From Bacillota bacterium (GTDB lineage: Bacteria > Bacillota > Clostridia > Acetivibrionales > DTU013): 64,000 nucleotides of DNA. The translations under genes were made by a program, and so were the position numbers. This document shows, in pieces, positions 15,444 to 24,744 of the stretch. The notes under the pieces were generated by a model. The model worked only from the letters and a program-made list of their open reading frames with translations, searched no databases and had not been told where the DNA came from. The number at the start of each line of letters is the position of its first letter. Within the stretch, counting starts at the first letter, position 1. The stretch is taken from contig JAEZCO010000082.1 in NCBI GenBank assembly GCA_023433505.1, forward strand, positions 58,287 to 122,286. The letters run 5' to 3'.

Positions 15444-16781
15444 TTATATTGAAAGGCTGTCCTGTGCTGCAAAGTCAGGATATGCATCTTCTCCATGCTG
15501 TGCAGTATCCAGGCCTTCGTCTTCTTCTTGTTCTGTTGCCCTAAGCTTCATAAAGAGGGATATAACCTTCAGGATTACAAAGGTCAGTACTGCGGAAAGG
15601 GCTATGGTAACAACCACGCTCAGGGCTTGTATTCCCAACTGTGCAGGATTGCCGAAGAACAAGCCGTTGTTGCCGAGAGGATTCACATCCTTGCTGGCAA
15701 AAAGGCCGGTGGCAAGAGCTCCCCACATACCTCCTACGCCGTGGCAGCCAAAAGCGTCAAGTGAATCATCATACCCCAGCTTTGTTTTGACTACGGTGAT
15801 TGCAAAGTAGCATAAGGGGCTTACTGCCAATCCGATAATTATTGCTGATACGGCGCTGACAAAGCCGGCTCCCGGTGTTATTGCCACCAGTCCGACGACG
15901 GCACCGGTCACAGCGCCCAGAAGGGTGGGCTTGCCGTGGTGTATCCATTCGATAATGACCCAGGAGAGTGCGGCTGCCGCAGCTGCCGTATTGGTTGTAA
16001 GGAATGCATTCATTGCCAGTCCGTTGGCGCCCAGGGCGCTGCCTGCATTAAAGCCGAACCATCCGAACCAGAGCAACGCGCCTCCGATAAGCACGAAAGG
16101 AATATTGTGGGGTACCATGGGAGTCGTTTTGTAGCCTTTGCGTTTCCCCAGCACAAGGGCTGCAACAAGCCCAGCGACACCGGAACTGATATGGACGACG
16201 GTACCTCCTGCAAAATCCAGAGCTCCCAGATTTCTGAGCCAGCCGCCTACTCCCCATACCCAGTGTGCCAGAGGATCATAAACCAGCGTTGCCCATAACA
16301 GGATAAATATCAAAAAGGCCGGGAAACGCATACGTTCTGCAAAAGCTCCCGTGATAAGGGCCGGTGTGATGATTGCGAACATCATTTGAAACAGTACAAA
16401 CAGGGATTGGGGAATTGTGCCGGCATAATCTGCATTAGGAGCTCCGCCGATTCCAGTGAGGCCTAACCAGTCAAGCCCGCCGAAAAGGCCGCCCTTATCC
16501 GGGCCGAATGCGAGGGTATATCCGATAAAAACCCATTGTATGGACATGAGTGCCATCACGATAAATGAATTCATCATTGTGTTCAGTACGTTTTTCTTCC
16601 TGACCATTCCGCCGTAAAAAAGAGCAAGACCGGGCGTCATAATAAATACAAGAACTGCAGAAACGAAAACAAATGCGGTATCGCCGGTGTCGATGGGGGC
16701 TCCGCTGTCTGCAAATACTGCGGCCGGAAGGCACAGGACTGCCGACATTGCCAAAGCTAAAGCCAATAACTTCTTTTTCAT
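15444..16781 (-). CDS. amt: Ammonium transporter
   Basis: A 445-residue Amt/MEP/Rh channel with about 11 membrane segments after an N-terminal signal peptide (MKKKLLALALAMSAVLCLPA). The pore histidines are visible in VVHISSGVAG and CHGVGGMWG, and the FYGGMVRKKNVLN signature is present. The start at 16781 is fixed by GAGGAG eight bases upstream; the longer in-frame reading adds leader residues unlike the family. It forms an operon with glnK and sits behind a 5' leader containing an attenuator-like terminator. An ANTAR-domain regulator is divergently encoded, implying antitermination control by nitrogen status. Confidence 0.96.
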   Translation of the reverse strand: MKKKLLALALAMSAVLCLPAAVFADSGAPIDTGDTAFVFVSAVLVFIMTPGLALFYGGMVRKKNVLNTMMNSFIVMALMSIQWVFIGYTLAFGPDKGGLFGGLDWLGLTGIGGAPNADYAGTIPQSLFVLFQMMFAIITPALITGAFAERMRFPAFLIFILLWATLVYDPLAHWVWGVGGWLRNLGALDFAGGTVVHISSGVAGLVAALVLGKRKGYKTTPMVPHNIPFVLIGGALLWFGWFGFNAGSALGANGLAMNAFLTTNTAAAAAALSWVIIEWIHHGKPTLLGAVTGAVVGLVAITPGAGFVSAVSAIIIGLAVSPLCYFAITVVKTKLGYDDSLDAFGCHGVGGMWGALATGLFASKDVNPLGNNGLFFGNPAQLGIQALSVVVTIALSAVLTFVILKVISLFMKLRATEQEEDEGLDTAQHGEDAYPDFAAQDSLSI

Positions 16782-16950
16782 AAAAACACTCCTCAAACAC
16801 TCAATATATTTACAGTGAACGTATAAACGGCAATTATTATCGGCTTTGATAATAGGAAGAAAATCCTTAACGAATCGCATCAGCGAGATTCAAAGTTTTA
16901 TCCGGAACATGCGAAACGCCCTCGTTGCTGATTCGCGCTCGTCCCTTCGC

Positions 16951-17010
16951 AAAACAAAAAAGACGCATTATCAGGAGAGTTCCATCTCCGGATAAGCGCC
17001 TTCACTTACC
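16951..17010 (-). promoter_or_regulatory. Attenuator: mutually exclusive antiterminator and terminator in the amt leader
   Basis: On the minus strand a strong terminator spans 17001-16951: stem AGGCGC/GCGTCT, TTATC/GATAA and GGAGA/TCTCC with a TGGAAC hexaloop, followed by TTTTTTGTTTTG. Just upstream, GGTAAG (17010-17005) can pair with CTTATC (16996-16991), which uses bases of the terminator's 5' arm, so the two folds exclude each other. This is the design expected for antitermination. The divergent neighbour is an ANTAR protein, a family that binds such leader RNAs. I could not resolve a canonical dual-hexaloop ANTAR site by eye. Confidence 0.75.
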
Positions 17011-17030
17011 AGCTTCACTGTATTGTAGCT

Positions 17031-17059
17031 ATTATACCATTGGCACTCTTTAATTGCAA
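17031..17059 (-). promoter_or_regulatory. Promoter of amt-glnK
   Basis: On the minus strand TTGCAA (17059-17054), 17 bases, TATAAT (17036-17031). The start is expected near 17024, leaving about 240 bases of leader before the amt start codon. Confidence 0.8.
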
Positions 17060-17411
17060 TAAAAATTTTTGGAAAATTCATAAAAATCATTTTGTTTTCA
17101 TTTTTGCAGACGAAATTATCAGCTTTTTACATTGTAATTTGAAATAAATGCAGGAAGGGTAAAAAGAAGTTGCAAATTCCGCAGGAAACCGGGCAGTTTT
17201 TTCAAATTAATTTTTCAAAAATGCTTTTATTAGCGTACATTATTTGATATATTAATAAATAATATTAGAATAACGGATAATTATAATTGACGATGAAGTC
17301 TTTCAATATGATATGTGCATGCATTCTGGGAGGCTTTTCTGTTTATTTGCATCAGGGGTATAAGTGGCATTGAACCTGGTATGTCATTTACTCGGGGGGC
17401 GCGGAGGGCTT

Positions 17412-17993
17412 ATGGCAGGAGAAAAATATCTGGTAGCGGCAGTGGAAAATCCATTTCAAATAAATATTCGCAATATATTGAACCCCAGCGGATTTATATT
17501 CCTGGGCAACTGCAGCGATGCAATTTCGCTGATGCGGCTGATAAGAAGCAATCATCCGGATTTTGCCGTCATTGATGCGAGCCTGCAGCCGTTGGAATTG
17601 AGAAATGTCCTGGAGACTGTTGACGATGAGATGCTTTGTGCCTGCGTTTTAGTGGGGGATCATCGGGATTCGTCCATTACCTCGCTGCTGGAAAAGTCCA
17701 AAGTGATATCCTTTTGCCAGAAGCCGCTCAACAGGGAAATATTGCTGCAAACCGTCGAAATGGCCAATATGAACTTCAAGAGGATTTCCGAGCTGGACAG
17801 AAAGCTTAAGGACATGACGGAAAACTATGAGACGCGTAAATCGGTGGAAAGGGCCAAATGGATCCTGATGGAGCGTGAAAACCTCAGTGAAAAGGACGCA
17901 TATAACCGGATAAGGAAAAAAAGCATGGACAGCAGGATGTCCATGAAAGAAATCGCAGATGCCATTATCTTAACCCATGAAATAACGAAATAA
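17412..17993 (+). CDS. ANTAR-domain response-regulator-like antiterminator
   Basis: A 193-residue protein. The N-terminal 120 residues are receiver-like: the beta-3 aspartate is in FAVIDASL and the beta-5 lysine in FCQKPL, but the usual acidic pair after beta-1 is missing (YLVAAVENP), so phosphorylation is doubtful. A short coiled coil (about 125-150) leads to a C-terminal ANTAR domain with VERAKWILMERENLSEKDAY and ISMKEIADAI-like residues. ANTAR proteins bind leader RNAs and prevent termination, mainly in nitrogen metabolism. ATG 17412 follows CGGAGGG. It is divergent from amt-glnK, whose leader has an attenuator. Confidence 0.9.
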   Translation: MAGEKYLVAAVENPFQINIRNILNPSGFIFLGNCSDAISLMRLIRSNHPDFAVIDASLQPLELRNVLETVDDEMLCACVLVGDHRDSSITSLLEKSKVISFCQKPLNREILLQTVEMANMNFKRISELDRKLKDMTENYETRKSVERAKWILMERENLSEKDAYNRIRKKSMDSRMSMKEIADAIILTHEITK

Positions 17994-18024
17994 CGAGGGG
18001 ATCAGGCCGGTATAAAAGAAGCTA

Positions 18025-18054
18025 TAGACATACCGGCGGCAGGATTGGTATAAT
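18025..18054 (+). promoter_or_regulatory. Promoter of prfB
   Basis: TAGACA (18025-18030), 18 bases, TATAAT (18049-18054), with an extended TTGG just before the -10. About 155 bases before the TTG start. Confidence 0.65.
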
Positions 18055-18208
18055 GTTAGTCGAAAACCTGCACAGGAAGTAGTTGTAAAGGTATGCCTTC
18101 CGCTTTTGGTTTCTGCAGGCCCGGTCCGTCCGGGTCTCCGGGAAAAGGGAAGCGGCGCATGCATTCAAGTACGCCAAATTCGCAGGGAACTGACAGGAGT
18201 TGATAAAG

Positions 18209-19310
18209 TTGCTGGAATTGGAACAATTCAAAATTGAAATTGACGGTCTGAAAGAGGCAATCGACGAAATGGGGGCTTCACTTTGACATTGCAAGATTGA
18301 ATGTCGAGATTGAAGAACTTGAACAGAAGGCTGCTGAGCCAGGGTTCTGGGAGGATATGGAGAAATCCCAGAAGGTGCTTCAGAAGACAAAGGGACTTAA
18401 GACCAAGGTTGAAAGATACCTGAAGCTGGCAAGTGACTGGGAAGACCTGAAAGTCCTTAATGAACTGGCTCTGGAAGAAAACGACGAAAGTGTCATTTCG
18501 GAAATCGGCGAAGGAATGGCCGTGCTGAAGGAAGAGCTTCAAAAGCTGAAGCTTGAGACTTTGCTGATCAAGCCCTATGATAAGAACAACGCAATTCTTA
18601 CCCTCCATGCCGGCGCAGGAGGCACCGAGGCCCAGGATTGGGTCCAGATGCTGCTGAGAATGTACACGCGATGGGCGGAAAAGCACGGCTATACCGTGAG
18701 GACTCTTGATATTCTTGACGGAGACGAAGCAGGGATAAAAAGCGTCGCAACCAACATTATCGGAGAAAATGCCTATGGCTTTCTCAGATCCGAAAAGGGT
18801 GTACACCGACTGGTGAGAATCTCGCCCTTCGACGCCTCCGGAAGAAGGCATACTTCATTTGCTTCCGCTGACGTTATGCCGGAACTGGATGATGATATTA
18901 AGGTGGATATAGATCCCGAGGATTTACGGGTTGATACTTACCGGGCCAGTGGAGCCGGCGGACAGCATATCAATAAGACGGAATCGGCCATCCGGATTAC
19001 GCACATACCAACGGGCGTCGTAGTATCCTGCCAGACGGAGCGGTCCCAGTTCCAGAACAGGGATACGGCGATGAAAATGCTGAAGGCAAAGCTGCTGGAG
19101 TTAAAAGAGCGTGAGCACAAGGAAAAGATCGAAGATCTGAAGGGTATACAGCTGGATATCGCCTGGGGAAGCCAGATCAGGTCCTATGTATTCTGTCCCT
19201 ATACACTGGTAAAGGACCACAGGACCAACGCTGAAATGGGCGATGTGAATTCAGTAATGGATGGAGATATAGATAAATTCATCAATGCGTATCTTTCAAG
19301 CGGAATCTAG
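18209..19310 (+). CDS. prfB: Peptide chain release factor 2 with programmed +1 frameshift
   Basis: RF2, 366 residues, read across a programmed +1 frameshift. Frame 0 starts at TTG 18209 (AGGAG upstream) and encodes 25 residues (LELEQFKIEIDGL ... GASL), then meets TGA at 18284-18286. The site has the classic layout: an internal Shine-Dalgarno GGGGG (18271-18275), then CTT TGA C. Slipping to CTT-GAC continues as DIARLNVEIEELEQKA to the end at 19310. The RF2 tripeptide SPF (RISPFDASGRRHTSF) and the peptidyl-hydrolase GGQ (GAGGQHINKTES) are present. Low RF2 favours the shift, so the protein limits its own level. It has its own promoter and terminator; secA, often upstream, is absent. Confidence 0.97.
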
Positions 19311-19368
19311 AGCATTTACCACAGATGAAGAAATGTAGCGGCCATCATTGACGGCCATTCAAAGCTTT

Positions 19369-19412
19369 CCAGCGTAGGCGGCAAATGTTGCACCCACGCT
19401 GGATTCTTTTTT
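19369..19412 (+). terminator. Terminator after prfB
   Basis: CCAGCGT (19369-19375) pairs with ACGCTGG (19396-19402), with further inner pairing GGCAA/TTGC, followed by ATTCTTTTTT. Confidence 0.9.
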
Positions 19413-19431
19413 ATACCCGTGCCGCATGCAT

Positions 19432-21819
19432 TTAGTTTTTACTATATTTTAGCTTAAGAGACTCCGGGTCCAGGGTTACGTTGTAGCTTTCAAAAAAGTG
19501 GCCCTTGATTGAAGAATAAAAATGGAAGCTCAGCGTAAAATCCTTTTTGTCAATGGAATGGTCTATAATAAAGCCAGTTTCGGCATTTTGCGCAATTCCG
19601 GCAGAAATTTCTTCTGCCAGAATGGATGAGGATTTGAAGGAGATAACTTTAACAAATTGCCCATAGGAGTCTATGTCGAGAATAAAGAAGCCGGACCCCT
19701 TTTGCGTCACCGCATAGACAACGGCGGCGTAATGACCGCTGGCGTCCCTGTGTTTTTCCATATCTCTGAAATCATCTCCGGAAGTGAAATAGACATCCAC
19801 GGAAGTGGACAAATATTTTTCCAAAAACGACTGGCAATCTTTTTTTAGGATTTTTTCTTCAATCAATAAAGTACTTTTTGCGTAATCCGGCCTGACCAGG
19901 TAGTAGCCGCTGTCTTCAATTCCTTCGACCAGCAGGTAATAGCTGTCTCTGACGCTTGAATTTTTCGCCTGGACAATTTTAGCATCCTGTCCCAACTGCG
20001 TCTTGAGTAAACTTTCCAAGTTTACGACCTTACGGTTTCTGGTCTCGCCGAATTTATCCCTCTCATAGGATTCCTGGGTTTCATCATATTGAAAAGAGGC
20101 GGCGATATTTTCGATAAGAGTATTTACAGCCGGATCGGACACGCTTCCGTTTGCAGTGGAATATTCACTGACGGAAACAAACATGGAATATACCTTGTTT
20201 TTCTTCACGATATCGGTAGAATAGCACAACCGGCTCCTCCCGTTGGAGTCCATGTAGTTCACCAGCCTGTATATATAGGTGACTCCGCTTTCCTTAACGG
20301 TGCTATGACTCAGAAGCTTGTTTACGACTCCCGCATAAGGGGGAGTGTAGTTCCGGATATATTTATTCAGGGAATCGGAGTTCAGGCCGGAAAGGATGGA
20401 GGGAAATGCTTCCGCCTTTATGCCCGCTTTTAATTCGCCTTCGGATATGTTTATGTCTATCGGGCCGGACAGCTCAGGTATTTTCAGGGTTAAAGAGTCA
20501 AAATTCAAATCTTTTGACGTATCGGCCAATTTCCATTTGACAGGGTAGAAAAAGCTGTAGCCCTCTTCTTTGTTTAAATACTTTTTTAATGGGACATCAT
20601 TTTTGACTTCCGCCGTTTCGGGCTCCGAAACAGTAAACGAGCCCAGGATGTCCTTAAATTCATTTTTCGATTCTTCCGATGCGTTCTTATAACGGCTGGT
20701 CAAGCGGAGGTTGTAAATATGCCCGCGTCCAGCGGTGAAATAATCGCTGATATAGGATACAATTCCATTGTTATCCTTGAGTTCATAGTTCAAAAATACA
20801 AATTGATTCCCGTTGATTGCAGTACTGCCTTCTTTTATTACCGTTATATCCTGCTTATAAAATTCCTTTACATAGGAAGCTTTGTCATAAACGGCTTCGG
20901 GTATGGAGGTCTGTTCCGAGGAGACGGAAAATATCTGGCTGGGGCTGATTTTCAGGCTTTCGTAATCCAGCCTGCCGCCGATGCTGTTTTTCATATACGG
21001 CAAATAGGATGCCGGATATTTTAAAGTGAAGCCGGCTTTTTCATTCCGCATTTCGGTTAAATCGCCGGAATTATTTCCTGCAGCCTTGTAAATACCGGCA
21101 TTTGCAGCCAATACCGCATCTTTTTTCTCAAAGACCTTCAGTTTGCCGGCCTGAACCGGAAAATCCGGGAAGCGCATACAGCCAAGAAGCTTATAAACAG
21201 CTTCTTCGGCAGCTTGATTCAGGCTGCCTGCCTTGAAGGTGAAATTAATACTGATCAGCGATAAATCGCTGTAAACCGGAATAACCATGTCAAGGTGCGT
21301 CTCTTCCTGGGAATCCAGTTTGTCGGAATTGATAATGTTATATAGAAAAACATCCGAATTATTGCCAAAAATCTGGTCCTTATCCTGGTAAAAAACTTTC
21401 ATGTTGGTTTCGGAATAGGGGTCGCCGGTATTGCCGTACAGATAGCTGCTGTGATACAGGTCCTGCAGTGCCGGTATGTAGCTTTTTTGAAGGCCTATGT
21501 ACTTTGTGAATATTTCAAAATCGATGGATGAATAATCATTGTAATATTTTCTTACGGCTTCCATTGCCGCATTATCCAGTGAATTCTCCCGTATGGCTGC
21601 TTGAAGTCCCGAAGCCTGATCCGACAGCAGCAGCACTCCATCTTTTAATTCCAGCTCAAACGGAAAGTCGCTTTGAGGAGAAGAAGCCTGCTCTATCGTA
21701 TATGCTTTATGATTATATTCAAAGGATAACCCGCTATCAGCATGACTCACCGCTGCCGGTAAAAATATCATGCCTGCCAGGATAAAAAAACCTGCAAGCC
21801 ACTTCATAGCAAACACCAT
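19432..21819 (-). CDS. Large secreted hypothetical protein
   Basis: A 795-residue protein with an N-terminal signal peptide (MKWLAGFFILAGMIFLPA region, cleavage after SHA). The rest is hydrophilic and extracellular, with no membrane anchor seen. Two or three regions start with a motif like EKAGFTLKYPASYLPYM and EEGYSFFYPVKWKLAD, which resembles the start of PsbP/DcrB-like (DUF1795) domains. It therefore looks like a tandem array of such domains followed by a beta-rich C-terminus. No catalytic motif was recognised. The start is uncertain (21819 or the ATG four codons on); neither has a strong Shine-Dalgarno. It is convergent with prfB and has no operon partner. Confidence 0.7.
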   Translation of the reverse strand: MVFAMKWLAGFFILAGMIFLPAAVSHADSGLSFEYNHKAYTIEQASSPQSDFPFELELKDGVLLLSDQASGLQAAIRENSLDNAAMEAVRKYYNDYSSIDFEIFTKYIGLQKSYIPALQDLYHSSYLYGNTGDPYSETNMKVFYQDKDQIFGNNSDVFLYNIINSDKLDSQEETHLDMVIPVYSDLSLISINFTFKAGSLNQAAEEAVYKLLGCMRFPDFPVQAGKLKVFEKKDAVLAANAGIYKAAGNNSGDLTEMRNEKAGFTLKYPASYLPYMKNSIGGRLDYESLKISPSQIFSVSSEQTSIPEAVYDKASYVKEFYKQDITVIKEGSTAINGNQFVFLNYELKDNNGIVSYISDYFTAGRGHIYNLRLTSRYKNASEESKNEFKDILGSFTVSEPETAEVKNDVPLKKYLNKEEGYSFFYPVKWKLADTSKDLNFDSLTLKIPELSGPIDINISEGELKAGIKAEAFPSILSGLNSDSLNKYIRNYTPPYAGVVNKLLSHSTVKESGVTYIYRLVNYMDSNGRSRLCYSTDIVKKNKVYSMFVSVSEYSTANGSVSDPAVNTLIENIAASFQYDETQESYERDKFGETRNRKVVNLESLLKTQLGQDAKIVQAKNSSVRDSYYLLVEGIEDSGYYLVRPDYAKSTLLIEEKILKKDCQSFLEKYLSTSVDVYFTSGDDFRDMEKHRDASGHYAAVVYAVTQKGSGFFILDIDSYGQFVKVISFKSSSILAEEISAGIAQNAETGFIIDHSIDKKDFTLSFHFYSSIKGHFFESYNVTLDPESLKLKYSKN

Positions 21820-22159
21820 ACCCTGTTATAACAACCAAATTAAAGGAATTTTCCTTTTATAGAAAATTTCCATATTGCAACGGAGCTTCGACAAGGCTGG
21901 TCGCAAATGCGCTGCATTTGTTGCTCGCCCATGAATCCCGGGCGGATGATGCCTCGCTATACTCATATTTTAATAATAGCAGAGGCCCCGGAATTCCACA
22001 ATGAATGTAAACTACTTGTAAAACAAGTGAAATATTTGCTTAATTTTATTAAATATTGTGGTAATATATATTCAATAATGATTAGAGGCAGGCCGGAAGA
22101 TGAAACCCGATTTTAAAAGCAGGTAATTTTTTATCCGGTCACCTGGAGGATATGCAGAT
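21820..22159. other. Intergenic region between secreted protein and lar operon
   Basis: No coding region. It holds a family B repeat (21884-21962), which includes the palindrome AAATGC-GCT-GCATTT, and an extended -10-like TGGTAATAT (22059-22067) that could start the lar operon. GGAGG at 22145-22149 is the larE ribosome binding site. No nickel-type riboswitch was recognised. Confidence 0.5.
21884..21962. repeat. Dispersed repeat family B, copy 2
   Basis: CGACAAGGCTGGTCGCAAAT, then a 26-base segment containing a small palindrome, then AATCCCGGGCGG. The outer blocks match copy 1 (651-744) in inverse orientation; the middle segment is absent from copy 1. Confidence 0.7.
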
Positions 22160-22981
22160 ATGGATACACAGCAAAAACTGACAAAGCTGAAGGAAACGTT
22201 GAAGAAGATGGATAAAGTGGCTATAGCCTATTCCGGAGGAGTGGACAGTACATTTCTTCTAAAGGTTGCCCATGATACCTTGAAGGATAAGGTTATTGCG
22301 ATCACCGCCAGGTCTTCAACCTACCCGGAAAGAGAATATAATGAAGCCGTTGCTTACGTAAAAAAGCTGGGCGTAAAGCATATAACCATCGTTTCCGAAG
22401 AGCTGGATATTGAAGGCTTTTCCGGCAACCCGGTAAACCGCTGCTATTTTTGTAAAAAGGAATTGTTTACCAAGATAAGCCAGGTGGCAGAACAGCATGG
22501 GATCCCCTACATAGCGGACGGCTCCAACACAGACGACCTCGGGGACTACCGCCCGGGTATGGCCGCGCTGAAGGAGCTTGGGGTAGTGAGCCCTCTCAGG
22601 GAAGCAGAGATGTCAAAGGACGACATAAGGATTCTGTCCAAGGAAATGAACCTGCCTACATGGGATAAGCAGCCTTTTGCCTGTCTTGCGTCCCGTTTTC
22701 CCTATGGTCAGGAAATCACTCATGAAAAGCTGGGGATGATCGACAAGGCGGAGCAGTATATGCTGGACCTTGGATTCAGGCAGGTACGGGTACGTATGCA
22801 TGGAGATATGGCCAGGATCGAAGTGGCTGTGAACGAGCGAAACAAGTTTTTCGACGAGGCAGTCATGGATAAGGTCCACACTAAAATGCGGGATATTGGC
22901 TTCAAATATGTAACGCTGGATCTGAAGGGCTATAGAACCGGCAGTATGAATGAAGTAATAGATACGGAAAAACAGAAATAA
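22160..22981 (+). CDS. larE: Nickel-pincer nucleotide sulfur transferase LarE
   Basis: A 273-residue PP-loop ATPase that adenylylates the pyridinium carboxylates and inserts sulfur in nickel-pincer cofactor synthesis. The P-loop is SGGVDSTF (25-32). Three cysteines stand out: Cys95 and Cys98 in NRCYFCKK, and Cys175 in FACLASRFPYG. Cys175 matches the sacrificial Cys176 of L. plantarum LarE. The three-cysteine set fits the reported class of LarE that holds an iron-sulfur cluster and can act catalytically. It is first in an operon with a DUF2520 gene, larB, larC and a radical-SAM gene. No lactate racemase (larA) is present in the window. Confidence 0.92.
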   Translation: MDTQQKLTKLKETLKKMDKVAIAYSGGVDSTFLLKVAHDTLKDKVIAITARSSTYPEREYNEAVAYVKKLGVKHITIVSEELDIEGFSGNPVNRCYFCKKELFTKISQVAEQHGIPYIADGSNTDDLGDYRPGMAALKELGVVSPLREAEMSKDDIRILSKEMNLPTWDKQPFACLASRFPYGQEITHEKLGMIDKAEQYMLDLGFRQVRVRMHGDMARIEVAVNERNKFFDEAVMDKVHTKMRDIGFKYVTLDLKGYRTGSMNEVIDTEKQK

Positions 22982-23025
22982 AATAGAATGTTCGGTTAGA
23001 ATAGCCTATGAAATGAGGATTGGGT

Positions 23026-23889
23026 TTGAATATCGGAATAATTGGAGCCGGCAGGGTTGGGTCGGCTTTCGCCCTTGCCCTGTCCGGCAGTGAAGCTGAA
23101 ATTTCCGGCATTTTCAGCAGATCCGCCCAAGGGGTGGAATACCTGTCAAACAGATTGAACAGAACCTTTACCAATGATATTGTCGGGACAGTTCAAGCTG
23201 CGAATGTCATTTTATTAACCGTGCCCGATTCCGATATAGCAGAGGTTGCGGATAGGATTTGCGAAGCCGGGGCAGCCTGTATCAGCAAAAAAACCTTCCT
23301 TCATTGCAGCGGCGCCCTCACATCGTCGGAATTGAGGATTTTAGCCCGGGCGGGGGGCTGTACCGGTTCCTTGCACCCCATACAGACCTTTGCTTCGAGA
23401 GAAGAGGGCTGGAAGGGACTGACCGGCATATTTTTCGGCTATGAAGGAGACTCGGCCGCAAGGGTTAAAGCCTTACGCCTGGTAGAAATACTGAAAGGCA
23501 CTCTCCTTGATATCAAAGCGGAGGTAAAACCTCTTTACCATGCTGCCGCCTGTATTCTCTCCAATTATACCGTGGCGCTTTCGCATATTACGGGGATGCT
23601 GCTGGATGAAGCCGGAATCGGCAGGGATGTGGGAATCAAAGCTTTTATGCCTCTCCTTGAAAATACTGTACGGAATATTGCAGCGGTTGGAAGCCTGAAA
23701 GCGTTGACAGGCCCTGTTTCAAGAGGTGACAGTGCTACGGTGGCAGGACACCTTGCTGCCATGGCTGGCTGGAATGATGAAGTTTCAGAGCTTTACAGGG
23801 TAATAGGCAGAATTACCGTACGGATGGCTATAGAAAAGGGGAGCATTGATCAGGACAGGGCCGGGTTATTGCTGGAGGTCTTGAAATAA
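23026..23889 (+). CDS. Rossmann-fold/DUF2520 protein
   Basis: A 287-residue protein with an N-terminal NAD(P)-binding domain (IGIIGAGRVGSAFALAL, residues 2-19; LTVPDSDI) and a C-terminal helical DUF2520 domain (about 150-285, with PLYHAAACILSNYTVAL). It resembles 6-phosphogluconate or ketopantoate dehydrogenases, and the HCSGAL and SLHPIQTF motifs are typical of the DUF2520 family, whose substrate is unknown. TTG 23026 is chosen because GAGG is seven bases upstream. Its place between larE and larB suggests a role near the pincer cofactor or its client, but this neighbourhood link is an inference. Confidence 0.82.
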   Translation: MNIGIIGAGRVGSAFALALSGSEAEISGIFSRSAQGVEYLSNRLNRTFTNDIVGTVQAANVILLTVPDSDIAEVADRICEAGAACISKKTFLHCSGALTSSELRILARAGGCTGSLHPIQTFASREEGWKGLTGIFFGYEGDSAARVKALRLVEILKGTLLDIKAEVKPLYHAAACILSNYTVALSHITGMLLDEAGIGRDVGIKAFMPLLENTVRNIAAVGSLKALTGPVSRGDSATVAGHLAAMAGWNDEVSELYRVIGRITVRMAIEKGSIDQDRAGLLLEVLK

Positions 23890-23945
23890 GGCCGCCATTG
23901 GTATAAAAAAGGGAAATAATATGGGTGTGGAGTTGGAGGGTCCGG

Positions 23946-24692
23946 ATGAATACTGAAAACCTTAAAAAGCTGCTTGAAAATGTCAAAAGCGGCGAAGTAG
24001 AAATAGACAGTGCGCTGGCAGAACTAAAAAAGCTGCCGTTTGAGGATCTTGGCTTTGCCAAGGTTGATCACCACAGAAAAATACGCAACGGGTACCCTGA
24101 GGTGATTTACTGCCAGGGAAAGACGCTGGGGCAAATAAAAGCAATCGTACAAAAGCTGATGGAGCACGATAACAACATAATGGCGACAAGAGCGGGAAGG
24201 GAGGTTTTTGACGCCATTGCGGAAATAACGGATGACGCCGTGTACTATGAACAGGCGAGAATCGTAGTGATCAAGAGGCGGGAAGTTTTAATCTCAGAAA
24301 AAATAATCGCCGTGGTTACGGCAGGAACTTCTGATATACCGGTGGCCGAAGAAGCTGCTATCACTGCGGAGGTTATGGGAAATAAAGTGGATAGAATCTA
24401 TGATGTGGGGGTGGCGGGTATTCACAGGCTCCTTGCCAATACCGACGCCCTGATGAAGGCCAACGTACTGGTGGTAGTGGCCGGTATGGAGGGCGCTCTG
24501 GCAAGTGTCGTAGGCGGAATGGTGGATAAGCCGGTGATTGCAGTTCCTACCAGTGTTGGCTATGGAGCCAATTTCGGCGGTTTGTCCGCGCTGCTGACCA
24601 TGTTGAACAGCTGTGCCAGCGGCATTGGCGTGGTCAATATCGATAACGGCTTCGGCGCAGGCTATCTTGCCAGTATGATAAACCGGATATGA
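23946..24692 (+). CDS. larB: Nickel-pincer cofactor biosynthesis protein LarB
   Basis: A 248-residue LarB, the carboxylase/hydrolase that acts on nicotinic acid adenine dinucleotide to start the pincer cofactor. The C-terminal two thirds resemble PurE (AIR carboxylase) with TAGTSDIPVAEEAAITAE, DVGVAGIHR, GMEGALASVVGG and the PTSVGYGANFGG loop. ATG 23946 follows GGAGGG by five bases. It is followed by an unusual 289-base structured spacer before larC. Confidence 0.94.
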   Translation: MNTENLKKLLENVKSGEVEIDSALAELKKLPFEDLGFAKVDHHRKIRNGYPEVIYCQGKTLGQIKAIVQKLMEHDNNIMATRAGREVFDAIAEITDDAVYYEQARIVVIKRREVLISEKIIAVVTAGTSDIPVAEEAAITAEVMGNKVDRIYDVGVAGIHRLLANTDALMKANVLVVVAGMEGALASVVGGMVDKPVIAVPTSVGYGANFGGLSALLTMLNSCASGIGVVNIDNGFGAGYLASMINRI

Positions 24693-24744
24693 ATATTGCA
24701 GTGGGCAGCCAGCGCCGGTAAAGATGGCTGATTAGTTGTGCAAA

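Noticed and set aside
15031..15810. 259-codon plus-strand frame across glnK and amt
   Set aside because: It is antisense to two recognised genes and has no ribosome site or family match.
17018..17029. A first ANTAR-type hexaloop hairpin in the amt leader (TGTAGC/GCTTCA arms)
   Set aside because: Its 5' arm lies directly beside the -10 box, upstream of the expected transcription start, so it would not be transcribed in full.
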